From: Variovorax paradoxus
GTDB lineage: Bacteria; Pseudomonadota; Gammaproteobacteria; Burkholderiales; Burkholderiaceae_C
Direction of reading: 5' to 3'
NCBI RefSeq assembly: GCF_009755665.1
Contig: NZ_CP046622.1
Coordinates: 3,348,001 to 3,412,000, forward strand
DNA: 64,000 nt
The position numbers and the translations under genes were made by a program. Under the pieces are notes generated by a model. It was not told the origin of the DNA. It saw only the letters and a program-made list of their open reading frames with translations, and made no database searches. Shown in pieces: positions 18,603-25,941 of this stretch (positions are counted from its first letter, which is position 1; every line of letters begins with the position of its first letter).

Positions 18603-19118
18603 TTACGGCGTAGCAGCAACGGTTGCGCCACAAGCAGCCGTGTTGTACTTTACGTCGGCGGTGCTGTTGCAGGTCCACGTGCCATTGGCATCGCGAGCCC
18701 AAGTGATTGCCTTGGCGGTGCCAGCGGTCAGCGTGTTGGCAGCCTTGTTGCCGAACGTACCGACGATCTGAGCCGTGCCGCTAGCAGGGGTGATCGTGAC
18801 GACAGGGTAACCTGCACCGGCCACGGTCGGAGCGCCAGCTTGCGGCGTGCCAGACAGGATGCTCGAAGCGGTAGCGCCAGGATTGCATTCGCCAGCGGCA
18901 GCGCCGATGGTCGTCTTGCCGTTGTTCATGCAATCTTCGATGGCCGTCTTGATGGCGCCGGTTTCGCCCACTGCGCGCGAGACTTGCGACTTGGCGATGT
19001 ACGTTTGGTACTGGGGAATGGCGATGGCGGCCAAAATGCCGATGATCGCCACAACGATCATCAGTTCGATAAGGGTGAAGCCAGCTTGTGCGCGGCTGCG
19101 GAGGGTACGAACGTTCAT
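18603..19118 (-). CDS. pilA: Type IV pilin (PilA-like major pilin)
   Basis: The 171-residue prepilin has a short basic leader ending in QAG, the cleavage point before [18 protein letters not shown], with the conserved Glu at mature position 5. The rest is an Ala/Thr/Gly-rich globular head with two cysteine pairs, including a C-terminal pair (WTC and TAAC) that would close the D-loop. It is a normal-length type IVa pilin that needs host PilD and the assembly machine. It has a sigma-54 promoter-like sequence upstream and a strong terminator downstream. It lies inside the prophage boundaries, which is unusual; no other pilus gene is nearby. Confidence 0.93.
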   Translation of the reverse strand: MNVRTLRSRAQAGFTLIELMIVVAIIGILAAIAIPQYQTYIAKSQVSRAVGETGAIKTAIEDCMNNGKTTIGAAAGECNPGATASSILSGTPQAGAPTVAGAGYPVVTITPASGTAQIVGTFGNKAANTLTAGTAKAITWARDANGTWTCNSTADVKYNTAACGATVAATP

Positions 19119-19146
19119 AGAGTTTCCTCGGTTGAGTTTGGGTTCA

Positions 19147-19163
19147 CCGGGGAATGTCCCCGG
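19147..19163 (-). promoter_or_regulatory. Inverted repeat in the pilin leader
   Basis: CCGGGGA-ATG-TCCCCGG is a perfect 7-bp stem with a three-base loop, about 30 bases upstream of the pilin start and inside the predicted untranslated leader. It may stabilise the pilin mRNA. Confidence 0.4.
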
Positions 19164-19178
19164 AGCGCTTCAACAGTC

Positions 19179-19193
19179 GCAGATCGCGTGCCA
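19179..19193 (-). promoter_or_regulatory. Sigma-54 promoter of the pilin gene
   Basis: The minus strand reads TGGCACGCGATCTGC, which has GG and GC elements ten bases apart, as in the -24/-12 consensus. Transcription would begin about 48 bases before the pilin start codon. PilA genes are commonly driven by sigma-54 with the PilS/PilR pair, so this fits established practice for the family. Confidence 0.75.
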
Positions 19194-19318
19194 ATTCTTT
19201 CTACCCATGATTTCTGTAAGAAAGTGTGCCAAATGGAACAAATATGTTCGAGACGGCACTTGAGCAGCCCGCGGCGCTGACAAAGATTGTCGAAAGGTAA
19301 CAAAAATGTCACCGCCGC

Positions 19319-19900
19319 CTAAGCCAGGACGTGGACCCCAAACTCAGCCAGAAGGTAGGCCCGCATGGCCGCCTCCAGATCGGTGGCGCCAAGAGAAGCA
19401 AAGGGACTCGCTGCGCATCTGGCGACCCAACTATCTACGGCAACCACTCTCCCGTCGAACTTCTCGCCGGCAGCAAGAGGGAGCAAGTGGATCCTGTGCA
19501 GCCGAATGAAGGGGCCACCATGCACATAGTCATTGCAGTACGCAGGTACCGGGCGCTGCCCGTAACCAGGCTCATAGACAACAGGACCATGATCAGTCAT
19601 CTCAGGCGACAACCCTTGCGCCCTCGCAACCCAGTAGTTCAGCTGATCGCCAGAAAGATCGGCCACTTTCGGTAGAACGCCCGTCTCGCCTGATCCTAGA
19701 AGGTCCCCGATAAGTTGGTCAACGCTAACTTGGTAATAACTGGCAAGGGCCCTTAGATCGGAGATGCCCGGCTCCCCCTGGCCAGCCTCCCATCTGATGA
19801 GCGTTCGCGTAGTTATCCCGAGGGCCTTACCGAGCTCCTCTTGGGTAATCCTGCGCTCCGTGCGCAGCTTCTTTAAATTCAGTATCGGCTTTGAGTCCAT
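19319..19900 (-). CDS. HTH (XRE) regulator fused to a NinX-like DUF2591 domain
   Basis: The 193-residue protein joins two parts. Residues about 8-62 are a Cro/CI-type helix-turn-helix (RRITQEELGKALGI...RWEAGQGEP). Residues about 80-193 match the layout of the phage NinX/DUF2591 family: a start like QLNYWVARAQG, a central GGPFIRLHRI and an end like AAMRAYLLAEFG. I chose the ATG at 19900 because upstream codons do not read like protein. DUF2591 proteins are phage genes of unknown function, so this supports the view that the region belongs to the phage. A DNA-binding fusion suggests it may act as a regulator; its targets are unknown. Confidence 0.72.
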   Translation of the reverse strand: MDSKPILNLKKLRTERRITQEELGKALGITTRTLIRWEAGQGEPGISDLRALASYYQVSVDQLIGDLLGSGETGVLPKVADLSGDQLNYWVARAQGLSPEMTDHGPVVYEPGYGQRPVPAYCNDYVHGGPFIRLHRIHLLPLAAGEKFDGRVVAVDSWVARCAASPFASLGATDLEAAMRAYLLAEFGVHVLA

Positions 19901-20683
19901 CGCCCGAGGATAGCGACTGCTGCCACGAAGTATTGTTCTCGCATGGCATGCCGGTTCGCGACCAAGCCTGCCGCGCAGAACTGGAGACACACAACCGCAA
20001 GCTGATCTCGCCCGAAGAGCCGCGTTGCGCGCTCTTAGACTGAGTCCTTTGCGTACTCCGAGACTCAGCTGCGCGACGCTGGAACGGGCCCCGCCAACTG
20101 CGCCGACGCCGCATGTAAATATGCCGTCGCTAGATGCAGATAAGCTTTGTAAGGGGAAATAATCCCTTTATTAATCAATAGCTTAGAGGGCCTGCCAGCT
20201 AACTGACACCAACTCACACAACGCGCGAGCGGCGATTCTACCCGGCGAGGCAATCGGCCCAACCCCTTCGAGCCGTCCGGAGACTAAGGCAGTTCGTCGT
20301 TCGGCAAACAACCGCGCGCCAACTCCATACCCATGTTTCTTCCATGGATATAGGTCCGAAAGCGCGGTCTAGACCAATCATTGATAATTTCAATCAACAC
20401 GCTGGCAGCGATTATCACGTGCAACGGCGCAGCTTTTGAGGGTACAAAAGTATTCGAGCCAATGCCCATGCGGGTTTCTGAATGAAATCGCGCCACAAGC
20501 CGCGCCCAGAGCCATGTCCGTCAAGATGCCCGAGCGTTTCCGCGCCTTGCCCACGCCCGCCGTATTGACCAAGAAGTTAACTGCTGTTAGCCCCTGTGAT
20601 CGGTCAAGATAGGAATCGCTGAAAACGCAACTTTTCCACGGTTGGAGCTTCCCCACACCCTAGATATAGTCCGTCCACGTCCT
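19901..20683. other. Intergenic region of the prophage without a recognised gene
   Basis: About 780 bases with moderate GC content and only short frames in both directions. I see no family motif, RNA gene or attachment-core copy. It separates the XRE-NinX gene from the next module and should include that gene's promoter. A decayed gene is possible but not supported. Confidence 0.4.
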
Positions 20684-20740
20684 GTTTCTGATGGTTCAGA
20701 AACGCAGAAGGCCAGGCCCCGCGCCAACGGGGACTGGCCT
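20684..20740 (+). other. Two adjacent stem-loops upstream of the DUF3892 gene
   Basis: The first stem is GTTTCTGA with TCAGAAAC around a four-base loop (20684-20703). The second pairs AGGCCAG and CCCC with GGGG and CTGGCCT, with one mismatch (20709-20740). The pair ends about 125 bases before the start at 20865 and could form a structured RNA leader, a small RNA or a terminator without a T-run. I cannot tell which. Confidence 0.35.
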
Positions 20741-20864
20741 CTGGCCCCAACCTTACTTTCGCTTGGCGGGGGAAACGAACGGCAAAAACCATTCGTGCTA
20801 GCAGCACAAATATTTTTGCATTTCGTGAAGACGACGCCAAGCACTTTTTTTGGGAACTCCAAAA

Positions 20865-21152
20865 ATGAGTACAAATCTGTGCGTCGAAGTTACGCATGTG
20901 CAACTAGATGGCGGCTTTTCGGTCGCAGAAATTGGCGCAGTTCAGAATGGCCGCCTCCTGTGGCGTCTACCTGTGCGAGCCGTCGTTTCGATGTATCGAG
21001 CTGGAGCCCGATTCTTCATGAAGCAAGCCAACGGCAAGGCCGTAGAAATCTACCCGGACGACCGCGTTCCGGGTGTTGATGTGGCGCTTCGGACCACCGC
21101 GGACAAGATCGTGGCGCCCGCGCTCCGCGCCCTGCCCCAGTTCCCGAACTAA
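20865..21152 (+). CDS. Small DUF3892-like prophage protein
   Basis: The 95-residue protein begins VEVTHVQLDGG and ends with a pattern like VALRTTADK...ALRALPQFP, which resembles the DUF3892 family (a short domain with a final alanine- and leucine-rich LP motif). The function of that family is not known. The start at 20865 was chosen because the five codons before it overlap an A-rich stretch. A good terminator follows at 21158. The family call is moderate. Confidence 0.6.
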   Translation: MSTNLCVEVTHVQLDGGFSVAEIGAVQNGRLLWRLPVRAVVSMYRAGARFFMKQANGKAVEIYPDDRVPGVDVALRTTADKIVAPALRALPQFPN

Positions 21153-21157
21153 GTACC

Positions 21158-21184
21158 AAAGCCCGCTCCCGAGCGGGCTTTTTC
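21158..21184 (+). terminator. Rho-independent terminator
   Basis: AGCCCGCTC and GAGCGGGCT form a 9-bp stem followed by five Ts, just after the DUF3892-like gene. Confidence 0.85.
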
Positions 21185-21211
21185 TCGCCTGCCTGTGCCG
21201 TCTGCCTGAAA

Positions 21212-21493
21212 TCACTTAAAGCTTGGCAACCCAAATCCAAAGCCGAAATTCGGACCAGACTTCTTCGCTTTGACGATCTCAGGCTCTTCTTCGCGCGGCC
21301 CCACGTCGAGGTCATCGATCATCTTCTGCAGCTCGAGCAGACCCGCGGCCATGGCAGCCTTGTAGGTACCCATCGACCTCGATTGCTGCTTAAGGACGTG
21401 CCAGTCCTCGCCATACTGTTCGATCAGGCGCCAGCGGTAGGCTCCTTCTTCTTCCTCAACGACGGTAACGGCGATTCTGCGGAGGTCTGGCAT
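21212..21493 (-). CDS. Hypothetical prophage protein (93 aa)
   Basis: The short acidic protein has a compact N-terminal part with VTVVEEEEGAYRWRLIEQ and a Gly/Phe-rich C-terminal tail (NFGFGFGLPSF). I recognise no domain. The ATG at 21493 gives a sensible N-terminus, whereas the longer frame upstream is Arg-rich and overlaps the SRAP gene. It lies 35 bases downstream of the SRAP gene on the same strand and may share its SOS-linked promoter. Confidence 0.65.
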   Translation of the reverse strand: MPDLRRIAVTVVEEEEGAYRWRLIEQYGEDWHVLKQQSRSMGTYKAAMAAGLLELQKMIDDLDVGPREEEPEIVKAKKSGPNFGFGFGLPSFK

Positions 21494-21528
21494 TGCGACA
21501 TCGTCAGCCGCGGGCGCGACGCCAGGTG

Positions 21529-22281
21529 TCAGACGAGGTCGGCTTCTTCTTCGCTGGCCGCCTGCGCTGTCGACGGTGCCGGCCCCGCATCGATGACGTT
21601 CACCGAAGGCAGCAGCAGCATGTCGCGCGCCTCCTCGACCGTGCAGGTCAGCCACCGATCGAAGTCGTGCTCCTCGAGCGGCACGACGGACCGCTTATCG
21701 AACATCACCTGCTTGGTCATCCGATCGATCTCGATCTTGTGCATGCGCGACATCACCGGGTGCAGATTCGCGTTGATGGTGAGCATGGTGTAGCTGTCCC
21801 ATATCTCGCCAGTCTTCAGGTCCGTCCAGCTGTTCCACAGGCCGGCCACGCCCCATGGCTTGCCGTCGGCGCGGCGAAAGCGCCACCACTCGTTTTTCCC
21901 GCTCTCCCAGTTCGGTTCGTCGAAGCTGGCGGCCGGGATGATGCAGCGCTTGCCGCGGGCCCATGCGTCCTTGTAGGTTGGCGACTTTTCCATGCGGTCG
22001 GTACGCGCGTTCACGGTGCTCAGGCGCTTGCCCTTGTCCTCGCCCTTCCGCGGCTTCGACACGGGAATATTCGACGTCGACCAAGGCGGGATCATTCCCC
22101 ACTGCCCCACCACCAGCTCGCGCGCGTACTCCACCTCGTCGGCCCGTCGGACGAAGCTGGCCAGGGAGAGCGGAAACGCCGTCAGCAGGTTCTGCCAGTC
22201 CTTGCGTTGGTTGGACCGCCGGTCGATCTTCCAGAAGGCTTCTATCTCACGCTCTTCCGGGCTGATGTAACGGGTGCACAT
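21529..22281 (-). CDS. yedK: SOS response-associated peptidase (SRAP; YedK/HMCES family)
   Basis: The 250-residue protein starts MCTRY, so after Met removal the catalytic cysteine becomes residue 1, as in all SRAP proteins. Other family parts are visible: NARTD near residue 74, the IIPAASFDEPNW segment near 100-112 and NANLHPVMSRMH near 165-177. SRAP enzymes form a covalent thiazolidine link to abasic sites in single-stranded DNA and so protect them. The start 52 bases from a LexA-type box (22333-22352) fits DNA-damage control. In a phage it may protect replicating DNA. I chose the ATG at 22281 because the cysteine must be second. Confidence 0.93.
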   Translation of the reverse strand: MCTRYISPEEREIEAFWKIDRRSNQRKDWQNLLTAFPLSLASFVRRADEVEYARELVVGQWGMIPPWSTSNIPVSKPRKGEDKGKRLSTVNARTDRMEKSPTYKDAWARGKRCIIPAASFDEPNWESGKNEWWRFRRADGKPWGVAGLWNSWTDLKTGEIWDSYTMLTINANLHPVMSRMHKIEIDRMTKQVMFDKRSVVPLEEHDFDRWLTCTVEEARDMLLLPSVNVIDAGPAPSTAQAASEEEADLV

Positions 22282-22332
22282 GCCCAAATTCTGCACTCAG
22301 GAACGGGTTGACGGGCGAATAACCCTGCCGAA

Positions 22333-22352
22333 TACTGTATGCCTTTACAGTA
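22333..22352. promoter_or_regulatory. LexA-type SOS box between divergent genes
   Basis: TACTGT-ATGCCTTT-ACAGTA matches the CTGT-N8-ACAG LexA consensus exactly, with extra symmetry at both ends. It lies 51 bases upstream of the SRAP gene and 16 bases before the divergent gene at 22369, so it could control both. Confidence 0.8.
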
Positions 22353-22368
22353 CTTTCTGGAGTTCAAC

Positions 22369-22767
22369 ATGACTGAACCCTCCCTAAAGCCCGACTACCA
22401 CACCTGGGTCGGGGCGTTCGTTTCCGAGTGGCTCCGCCTTGCCGAAGGCCAGGCCGACCCTGAAGAATTGCACGAGCAGGCCATGACGCTGTTCCGCGTG
22501 GTCGGCGACCAGCCGGCGGAAGAGATCGCCCTGAAGCACTTCAACAGCTATCCAGACCCCGAAGACCGGGTGCGCGATCCTGAAGGGGCGTTCGCCGAGC
22601 TGGCGGCCGAGCTCGGCATCATCAAGCGCGGCGACCGGCTCGACGACATGCAGATGGATTTCGCCTTTGGCGTGGTCGACCTGTGCGCGGCAATTGGCGA
22701 CCGTTACGGCGACAAGGCCTACGGTAACGCCGGCGACCACATCCGCTCGGTGTATGGGCCTGTGTGA
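22369..22767 (+). CDS. Hypothetical acidic prophage protein (132 aa)
   Basis: The product is acidic and helical, with no signal peptide and no recognised domain. The N-terminus MTEPSLKPDYHTWVG follows directly on the LexA-type box at 22333-22352, so it is probably expressed after DNA damage. I chose the ATG at 22369 because an earlier in-frame ATG lies within the box. It could be an SOS-linked regulator, but nothing in the sequence shows this. Confidence 0.7.
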   Translation: MTEPSLKPDYHTWVGAFVSEWLRLAEGQADPEELHEQAMTLFRVVGDQPAEEIALKHFNSYPDPEDRVRDPEGAFAELAAELGIIKRGDRLDDMQMDFAFGVVDLCAAIGDRYGDKAYGNAGDHIRSVYGPV

Positions 22768-22785
22768 TGGCGTCGGGAGGTCGGA

Positions 22786-23208
22786 GTGCTGTGCCGCGTA
22801 GTTCCGCTGCGATGGCACGGCAATTGGAAATCGCGCATGCAGGTTGCCGGTCAGGCCGGCATGCCTGGCGTGCTGGACCTGCGGAAGGCGAATCGCGAAC
22901 ACTGGGGCAACTCCTTGCAGGCGCGACTCCTGGCCATAAAGAATCTGGAGACGGACGTCCTGCCGGTCCTGCAATACGCACGCGTGCTGACGATCAAGGA
23001 AGGCGGCGTGATGGTCGACGGCTTCGAGATCAGCGCCCGTGGAGCGAAGAGCAAGCCGATCAAGACCCGGCAGACCTGGTGGTGTGTCGGCGTTGCAGAG
23101 CTGGAGATCGGATACGCAGCGCTCGAGCGGATGAACCCGAAATGCAGCACGGGCTTCAGCGTGAACGACGACGACGAAGAGGATTTGCTGCCGGCCTGGC
23201 CGAGGTGA
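22786..23208 (+). CDS. Hypothetical prophage protein (140 aa, GTG start)
   Basis: The protein starts with a GTG preceded by GGGAGG at a good distance. It has a basic N-terminus (VVPLRWHGNWKSR), a central strand-rich part and an acidic end with DDDEEDLL. I do not recognise the family. It is 18 bases downstream of the 132-aa gene and probably forms a small SOS-linked operon with it. Confidence 0.68.
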   Translation: MLCRVVPLRWHGNWKSRMQVAGQAGMPGVLDLRKANREHWGNSLQARLLAIKNLETDVLPVLQYARVLTIKEGGVMVDGFEISARGAKSKPIKTRQTWWCVGVAELEIGYAALERMNPKCSTGFSVNDDDEEDLLPAWPR

Positions 23209-23229
23209 GGCCCCGACGAGCGCATACAA

Positions 23230-24207
23230 CTAGTGTGGTAGCGCGATGCCCAGAAAAGAAGCTGCTGTAACAAGATCAGCGCGGTACTTGCCCAAAGGCC
23301 AGCGATCTGCGGCAATTTGATCGTGATGCGCGAGGACCCACAAAACCAAAACCACGAAGGGATGGCTAAACATATTGCCTTCTTCGCGAGCCTCAATAAC
23401 CTTGGCAGAGTGGACTTCGAAGAGTCTTCTCACGTCACTGGTATGGGCGCCGCTCAACACATCTCTGAATGTCTCAAAAAACAGTTGTGCCTCAGCTTCG
23501 CTAACAGCCGTTGCCAGCTGACCGCAGGTGGCATATACCTTTGCTGAGTGCGCGCTCCACTCCGCTAACGAAAGATTTATACAGGCAAGTTCCTCTGCCG
23601 CTTCCGAGAAGATCAAGTCCGTGGACTCCAGCATGGCCATGGAGCGCGCCACAAGTCGCCTCACATTGGAAGGAACTTCCTTGCCAGCCTTGTAGACCCT
23701 ATCGTGGACGAATTCAGCATAGGCATGCTGCACTAGAGTGCGAATCTGGATTTCGCATGGAGTGTCTCGCGGAACTACGAAATCACCTAGTTTGATGTCA
23801 TCGTTAGCTCGAACGATGAAATGCGTTGACTGGTAATCAAAGACTTCGGGATTCTCATGTACTTCGAAGAGCGGAGACCGATCCTTTCGCGGAGTCCACG
23901 CGTTGCAATTTACTATCGCCCTTTCGACTAGTGCGATATCTGCGTCGAGCAAGACTACGAAGCGAACTCCTAGGACATCTGTTAGCTGAGAAACTGGATC
24001 GTCGTAGGCTTTGCGCTCAATTTTTTCGACCGCTGACAGAGTATCTTTGACGCGGAAACTCGGACCTACCTTGATCAACTGCGAGTACTTCTCAGCAGTC
24101 AGCGTCGCCTCTAAGGAAGCCATGATTGTCTGAATGACGTACTTCCCGTACTCCTTCAGACACGGACGAAGCGCATCAAGCCTCTCTCCGAAGGAGGCAG
24201 GGGTCAT
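23230..24207 (-). CDS. RelA/SpoT-domain protein, probable alarmone synthetase-like enzyme
   Basis: The 325-residue protein has a RelA/SpoT nucleotidyltransferase core at about residues 25-175. Key residues are in place: R52, K54 and S58 in SFRVKDTLSAVEKI, D77 and R82 in DVLGVRF, Y125-S127-H129 in DYQSTH, E152, Q154 and R156 in CEIQIRT, and E165 and H168 in HAYAEFVH. A hydrolase HD domain is absent. The last 150 residues are of unknown type. Such single-domain enzymes make (p)ppGpp or related products, and some act as toxins. The start overlaps the NA37 gene stop (ATGA), and the pair sits behind a LexA-type box. Whether it is a toxin, a signal enzyme or part of defence is not known. Confidence 0.85.
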   Translation of the reverse strand: MTPASFGERLDALRPCLKEYGKYVIQTIMASLEATLTAEKYSQLIKVGPSFRVKDTLSAVEKIERKAYDDPVSQLTDVLGVRFVVLLDADIALVERAIVNCNAWTPRKDRSPLFEVHENPEVFDYQSTHFIVRANDDIKLGDFVVPRDTPCEIQIRTLVQHAYAEFVHDRVYKAGKEVPSNVRRLVARSMAMLESTDLIFSEAAEELACINLSLAEWSAHSAKVYATCGQLATAVSEAEAQLFFETFRDVLSGAHTSDVRRLFEVHSAKVIEAREEGNMFSHPFVVLVLWVLAHHDQIAADRWPLGKYRADLVTAASFLGIALPH

Positions 24208-25274
24208 TCACGAGTCTCCATCAAGCCAGGAACAGTAAGCGTAGTTGACCCGTCTGGGTTGGCTGCCAACGTAATGCTCGACATCAACTCCGGCGGGCTG
24301 GACAGAAAGATTTTCGAGGAAAATGTAATCTTCCGACGACGCTTAAGTTTTGCAGCGACGTATTCAACGTCCTTCTGAACTGCATGATTTGGGAAGCCCT
24401 TTTGCCCAATCATGAAGGTCTCGTAGGCCTGCTTGATCTGCGGAGCCATATGACTTGTCGCAAAGTCGATAACACTTACCACATTTGAAGTGCTGCGAAG
24501 GTCTGTACGGAGCGCTTCGATCAAATCTAGTCTATCGTTCTCGGGCAGCCCTGAGGACTTGATGAAAGTCAGCGTGTTCTCGTAAAAATCTCTTGTCCTT
24601 GCTCGCGCCGAACTTGCAGTGTTGCAACCCAGAAAGCCGTTGTAGAAGTAAAACGCGGCGTGCCGAGTCTCGGTCGAAGTCATTAAGTGATCAAACAAAT
24701 GAACGACATGCTCGTGCGGTTGATATTGCCCTGCGTTGATCGTCGGGTTCGCCACATTTCGCTGCAGGTATCCAATCTTGAACAGTCGTTGACTATCAGT
24801 CATGAAGATGTCCTTCAAATGCTGCAACGAACTAGATGCACCTGCACCCGGCCTGTCCGCCAAACCATCTTGCAATTCAGCTTTCACTGCCATTAGGTAC
24901 GGCAACTGCCCTGCCGTGACCGTTCCTTGTATGAACATCAACTTGCTGTGCGCTAGGTGCTTGTTGTTCTGCGCGCCTGCCAGCATCGTCGCAAGCACTC
25001 GAGCTTGGGAAACAAAGTTGGCGTCATTGCCATCGATTGCATTGCAGGCGAGCTGGAAAAAGCTAGCTGGCGCAGAGTCGACGATCGACACCTCCATTCC
25101 ATTCGCGTTCTTTCCAAGTGCTCCGGTAAGACGACGGCCCACCATCAACTTCGCGGAACTGCCCAACGTTGTAAGCGCCTGACCGCCGGTCGGCACTCCT
25201 GCACTCTTATCAGGTTGGTCGGGCGGAATGTCAAACAGAACGGCTCTACCTATCACAAGCTGCTGCAAATCCAT
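24204..25274 (-). CDS. Nucleoid-associated protein, NA37/YejK (NdpA) family
   Basis: The 356-residue protein resembles the NA37 family. It has an N-terminal half with KHLAHSKLMFIQGTV near residue 105-120 and a KAELQDGL strand near 132-139, then the marker FYNGFLGC near 210-218 and a C-terminal strand pair with KITFSSKIFLSS and TLTVPGL. YejK binds nucleoids in E. coli; its role is not well known, and family members are often found on mobile elements. I use the ATG at 25274 rather than the TTG one codon earlier. The gene precedes and overlaps the RelA/SpoT gene, and a LexA-type box is 70 bases upstream. Confidence 0.75.
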   Translation of the reverse strand: MDLQQLVIGRAVLFDIPPDQPDKSAGVPTGGQALTTLGSSAKLMVGRRLTGALGKNANGMEVSIVDSAPASFFQLACNAIDGNDANFVSQARVLATMLAGAQNNKHLAHSKLMFIQGTVTAGQLPYLMAVKAELQDGLADRPGAGASSSLQHLKDIFMTDSQRLFKIGYLQRNVANPTINAGQYQPHEHVVHLFDHLMTSTETRHAAFYFYNGFLGCNTASSARARTRDFYENTLTFIKSSGLPENDRLDLIEALRTDLRSTSNVVSVIDFATSHMAPQIKQAYETFMIGQKGFPNHAVQKDVEYVAAKLKRRRKITFSSKIFLSSPPELMSSITLAANPDGSTTLTVPGLMETRE

Positions 25275-25344
25275 CAATTGCTTTCATAAAAAGCGAATTG
25301 TCACAGTATGTAGCGCTTTTCTATGAGAGCGATCCCTTGATAGA

Positions 25345-25364
25345 TACTGTACTTTCATACAGTA
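25345..25364 (-). promoter_or_regulatory. LexA-type SOS box upstream of the NA37-RelA/SpoT pair
   Basis: TACTGT-ACTTTCAT-ACAGTA matches CTGT-N8-ACAG exactly and shares its six outer bases on each side with the box at 22333. It is 70 bases upstream of the NA37 start and on the far side is 22 bases from the end of the Rz gene. The only gene pair that reads away from it is NA37-RelA/SpoT. Confidence 0.8.
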
Positions 25365-25386
25365 TTTTGTCAAGCGCGAGAGCTGG

Positions 25387-25941
25387 CTAGGGTGCAGGGT
25401 TTCCGAGCAACTTCCGATCGTTTTCGACCAATGTCAACAGCACGCCTACTTCGGCGTCTCTCTGCTCAACGATGACTCGACCGCTTCGAAGTAGCTCTGC
25501 ACCTCGCGCAGCCAGGTCTGCGAGGACCGCGGATCGATCCGCGATACGCTTGCAGGCAGCTGGGTCGCTTGTGGCTTGGTCCCGATCACGGGCGGCGAAG
25601 GCGGCGAACTGCTGGCGCATCCGCTCAGCATCGCCAGCAGCAGCGCGGCGGCGGCCATCGAGCGCGGCCAGTTTCTTTTCGTAGGCATTGACGTTTTCCT
25701 GTTGAGCTTTGGCATGAGAAGCCTGCATTGCGAGCACCCGCTGCAGGTCTTCGAGGGCCGCGACAGCGCGGCGAGTGTTCTCGGCCTGACGGTCGAGCTT
25801 TTCATCAGCGAGGGTCTTCTGTGCCTTCGACACTTCCGCCCTCGCCTTGAGCACCTGCGTGCGCTCGACGCCGGCCAGCGTAAGAGCAAGCACCAACAGC
25901 AATGCCCATAGCCATGAAGGCACGATGTCTAGGAGCTTCAT
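25387..25941 (-). CDS. Rz: Rz-like inner-membrane spanin
   Basis: The 184-residue product has one N-terminal membrane helix (residues about 8-25) and a long, charged coiled coil in the periplasm, as in Rz-type i-spanins. These join an outer-membrane partner and fuse the two membranes at the last step of lysis. The endolysin stop overlaps its start (ATGA), and an Rz1 gene is nested inside it in another frame, which strongly supports the call. Sequence identity between Rz proteins is low, so the call rests on architecture. Confidence 0.85.
   Translation of the reverse strand: MKLLDIVPSWLWALLLVLALTLAGVERTQVLKARAEVSKAQKTLADEKLDRQAENTRRAVAALEDLQRVLAMQASHAKAQQENVNAYEKKLAALDGRRRAAAGDAERMRQQFAAFAARDRDQATSDPAACKRIADRSAVLADLAARGAELLRSGRVIVEQRDAEVGVLLTLVENDRKLLGNPAP
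25446..25688 (-). CDS. Rz1: Rz1-like outer-membrane spanin lipoprotein, nested in Rz
   Basis: In another frame inside the Rz gene, an 80-residue product begins MPTKRNWPRSMAAA and has the lipobox MLSGC, giving a lipidated cysteine near residue 24, followed by a Pro/Ser-rich SPPSPP stretch. This is the plan of Rz1. A second possible start ten codons later would leave out the basic part of the signal. The fully nested layout is the same as in lambda. Confidence 0.8.
   Translation of the reverse strand: MPTKRNWPRSMAAAALLLAMLSGCASSSPPSPPVIGTKPQATQLPASVSRIDPRSSQTWLREVQSYFEAVESSLSRETPK

Noticed and set aside
20390..20656. Minus-strand frame of 88 codons in the cargo region
   Set aside because: No start signal, motif or neighbour supports it; the sequence may be a decayed gene but this cannot be shown.
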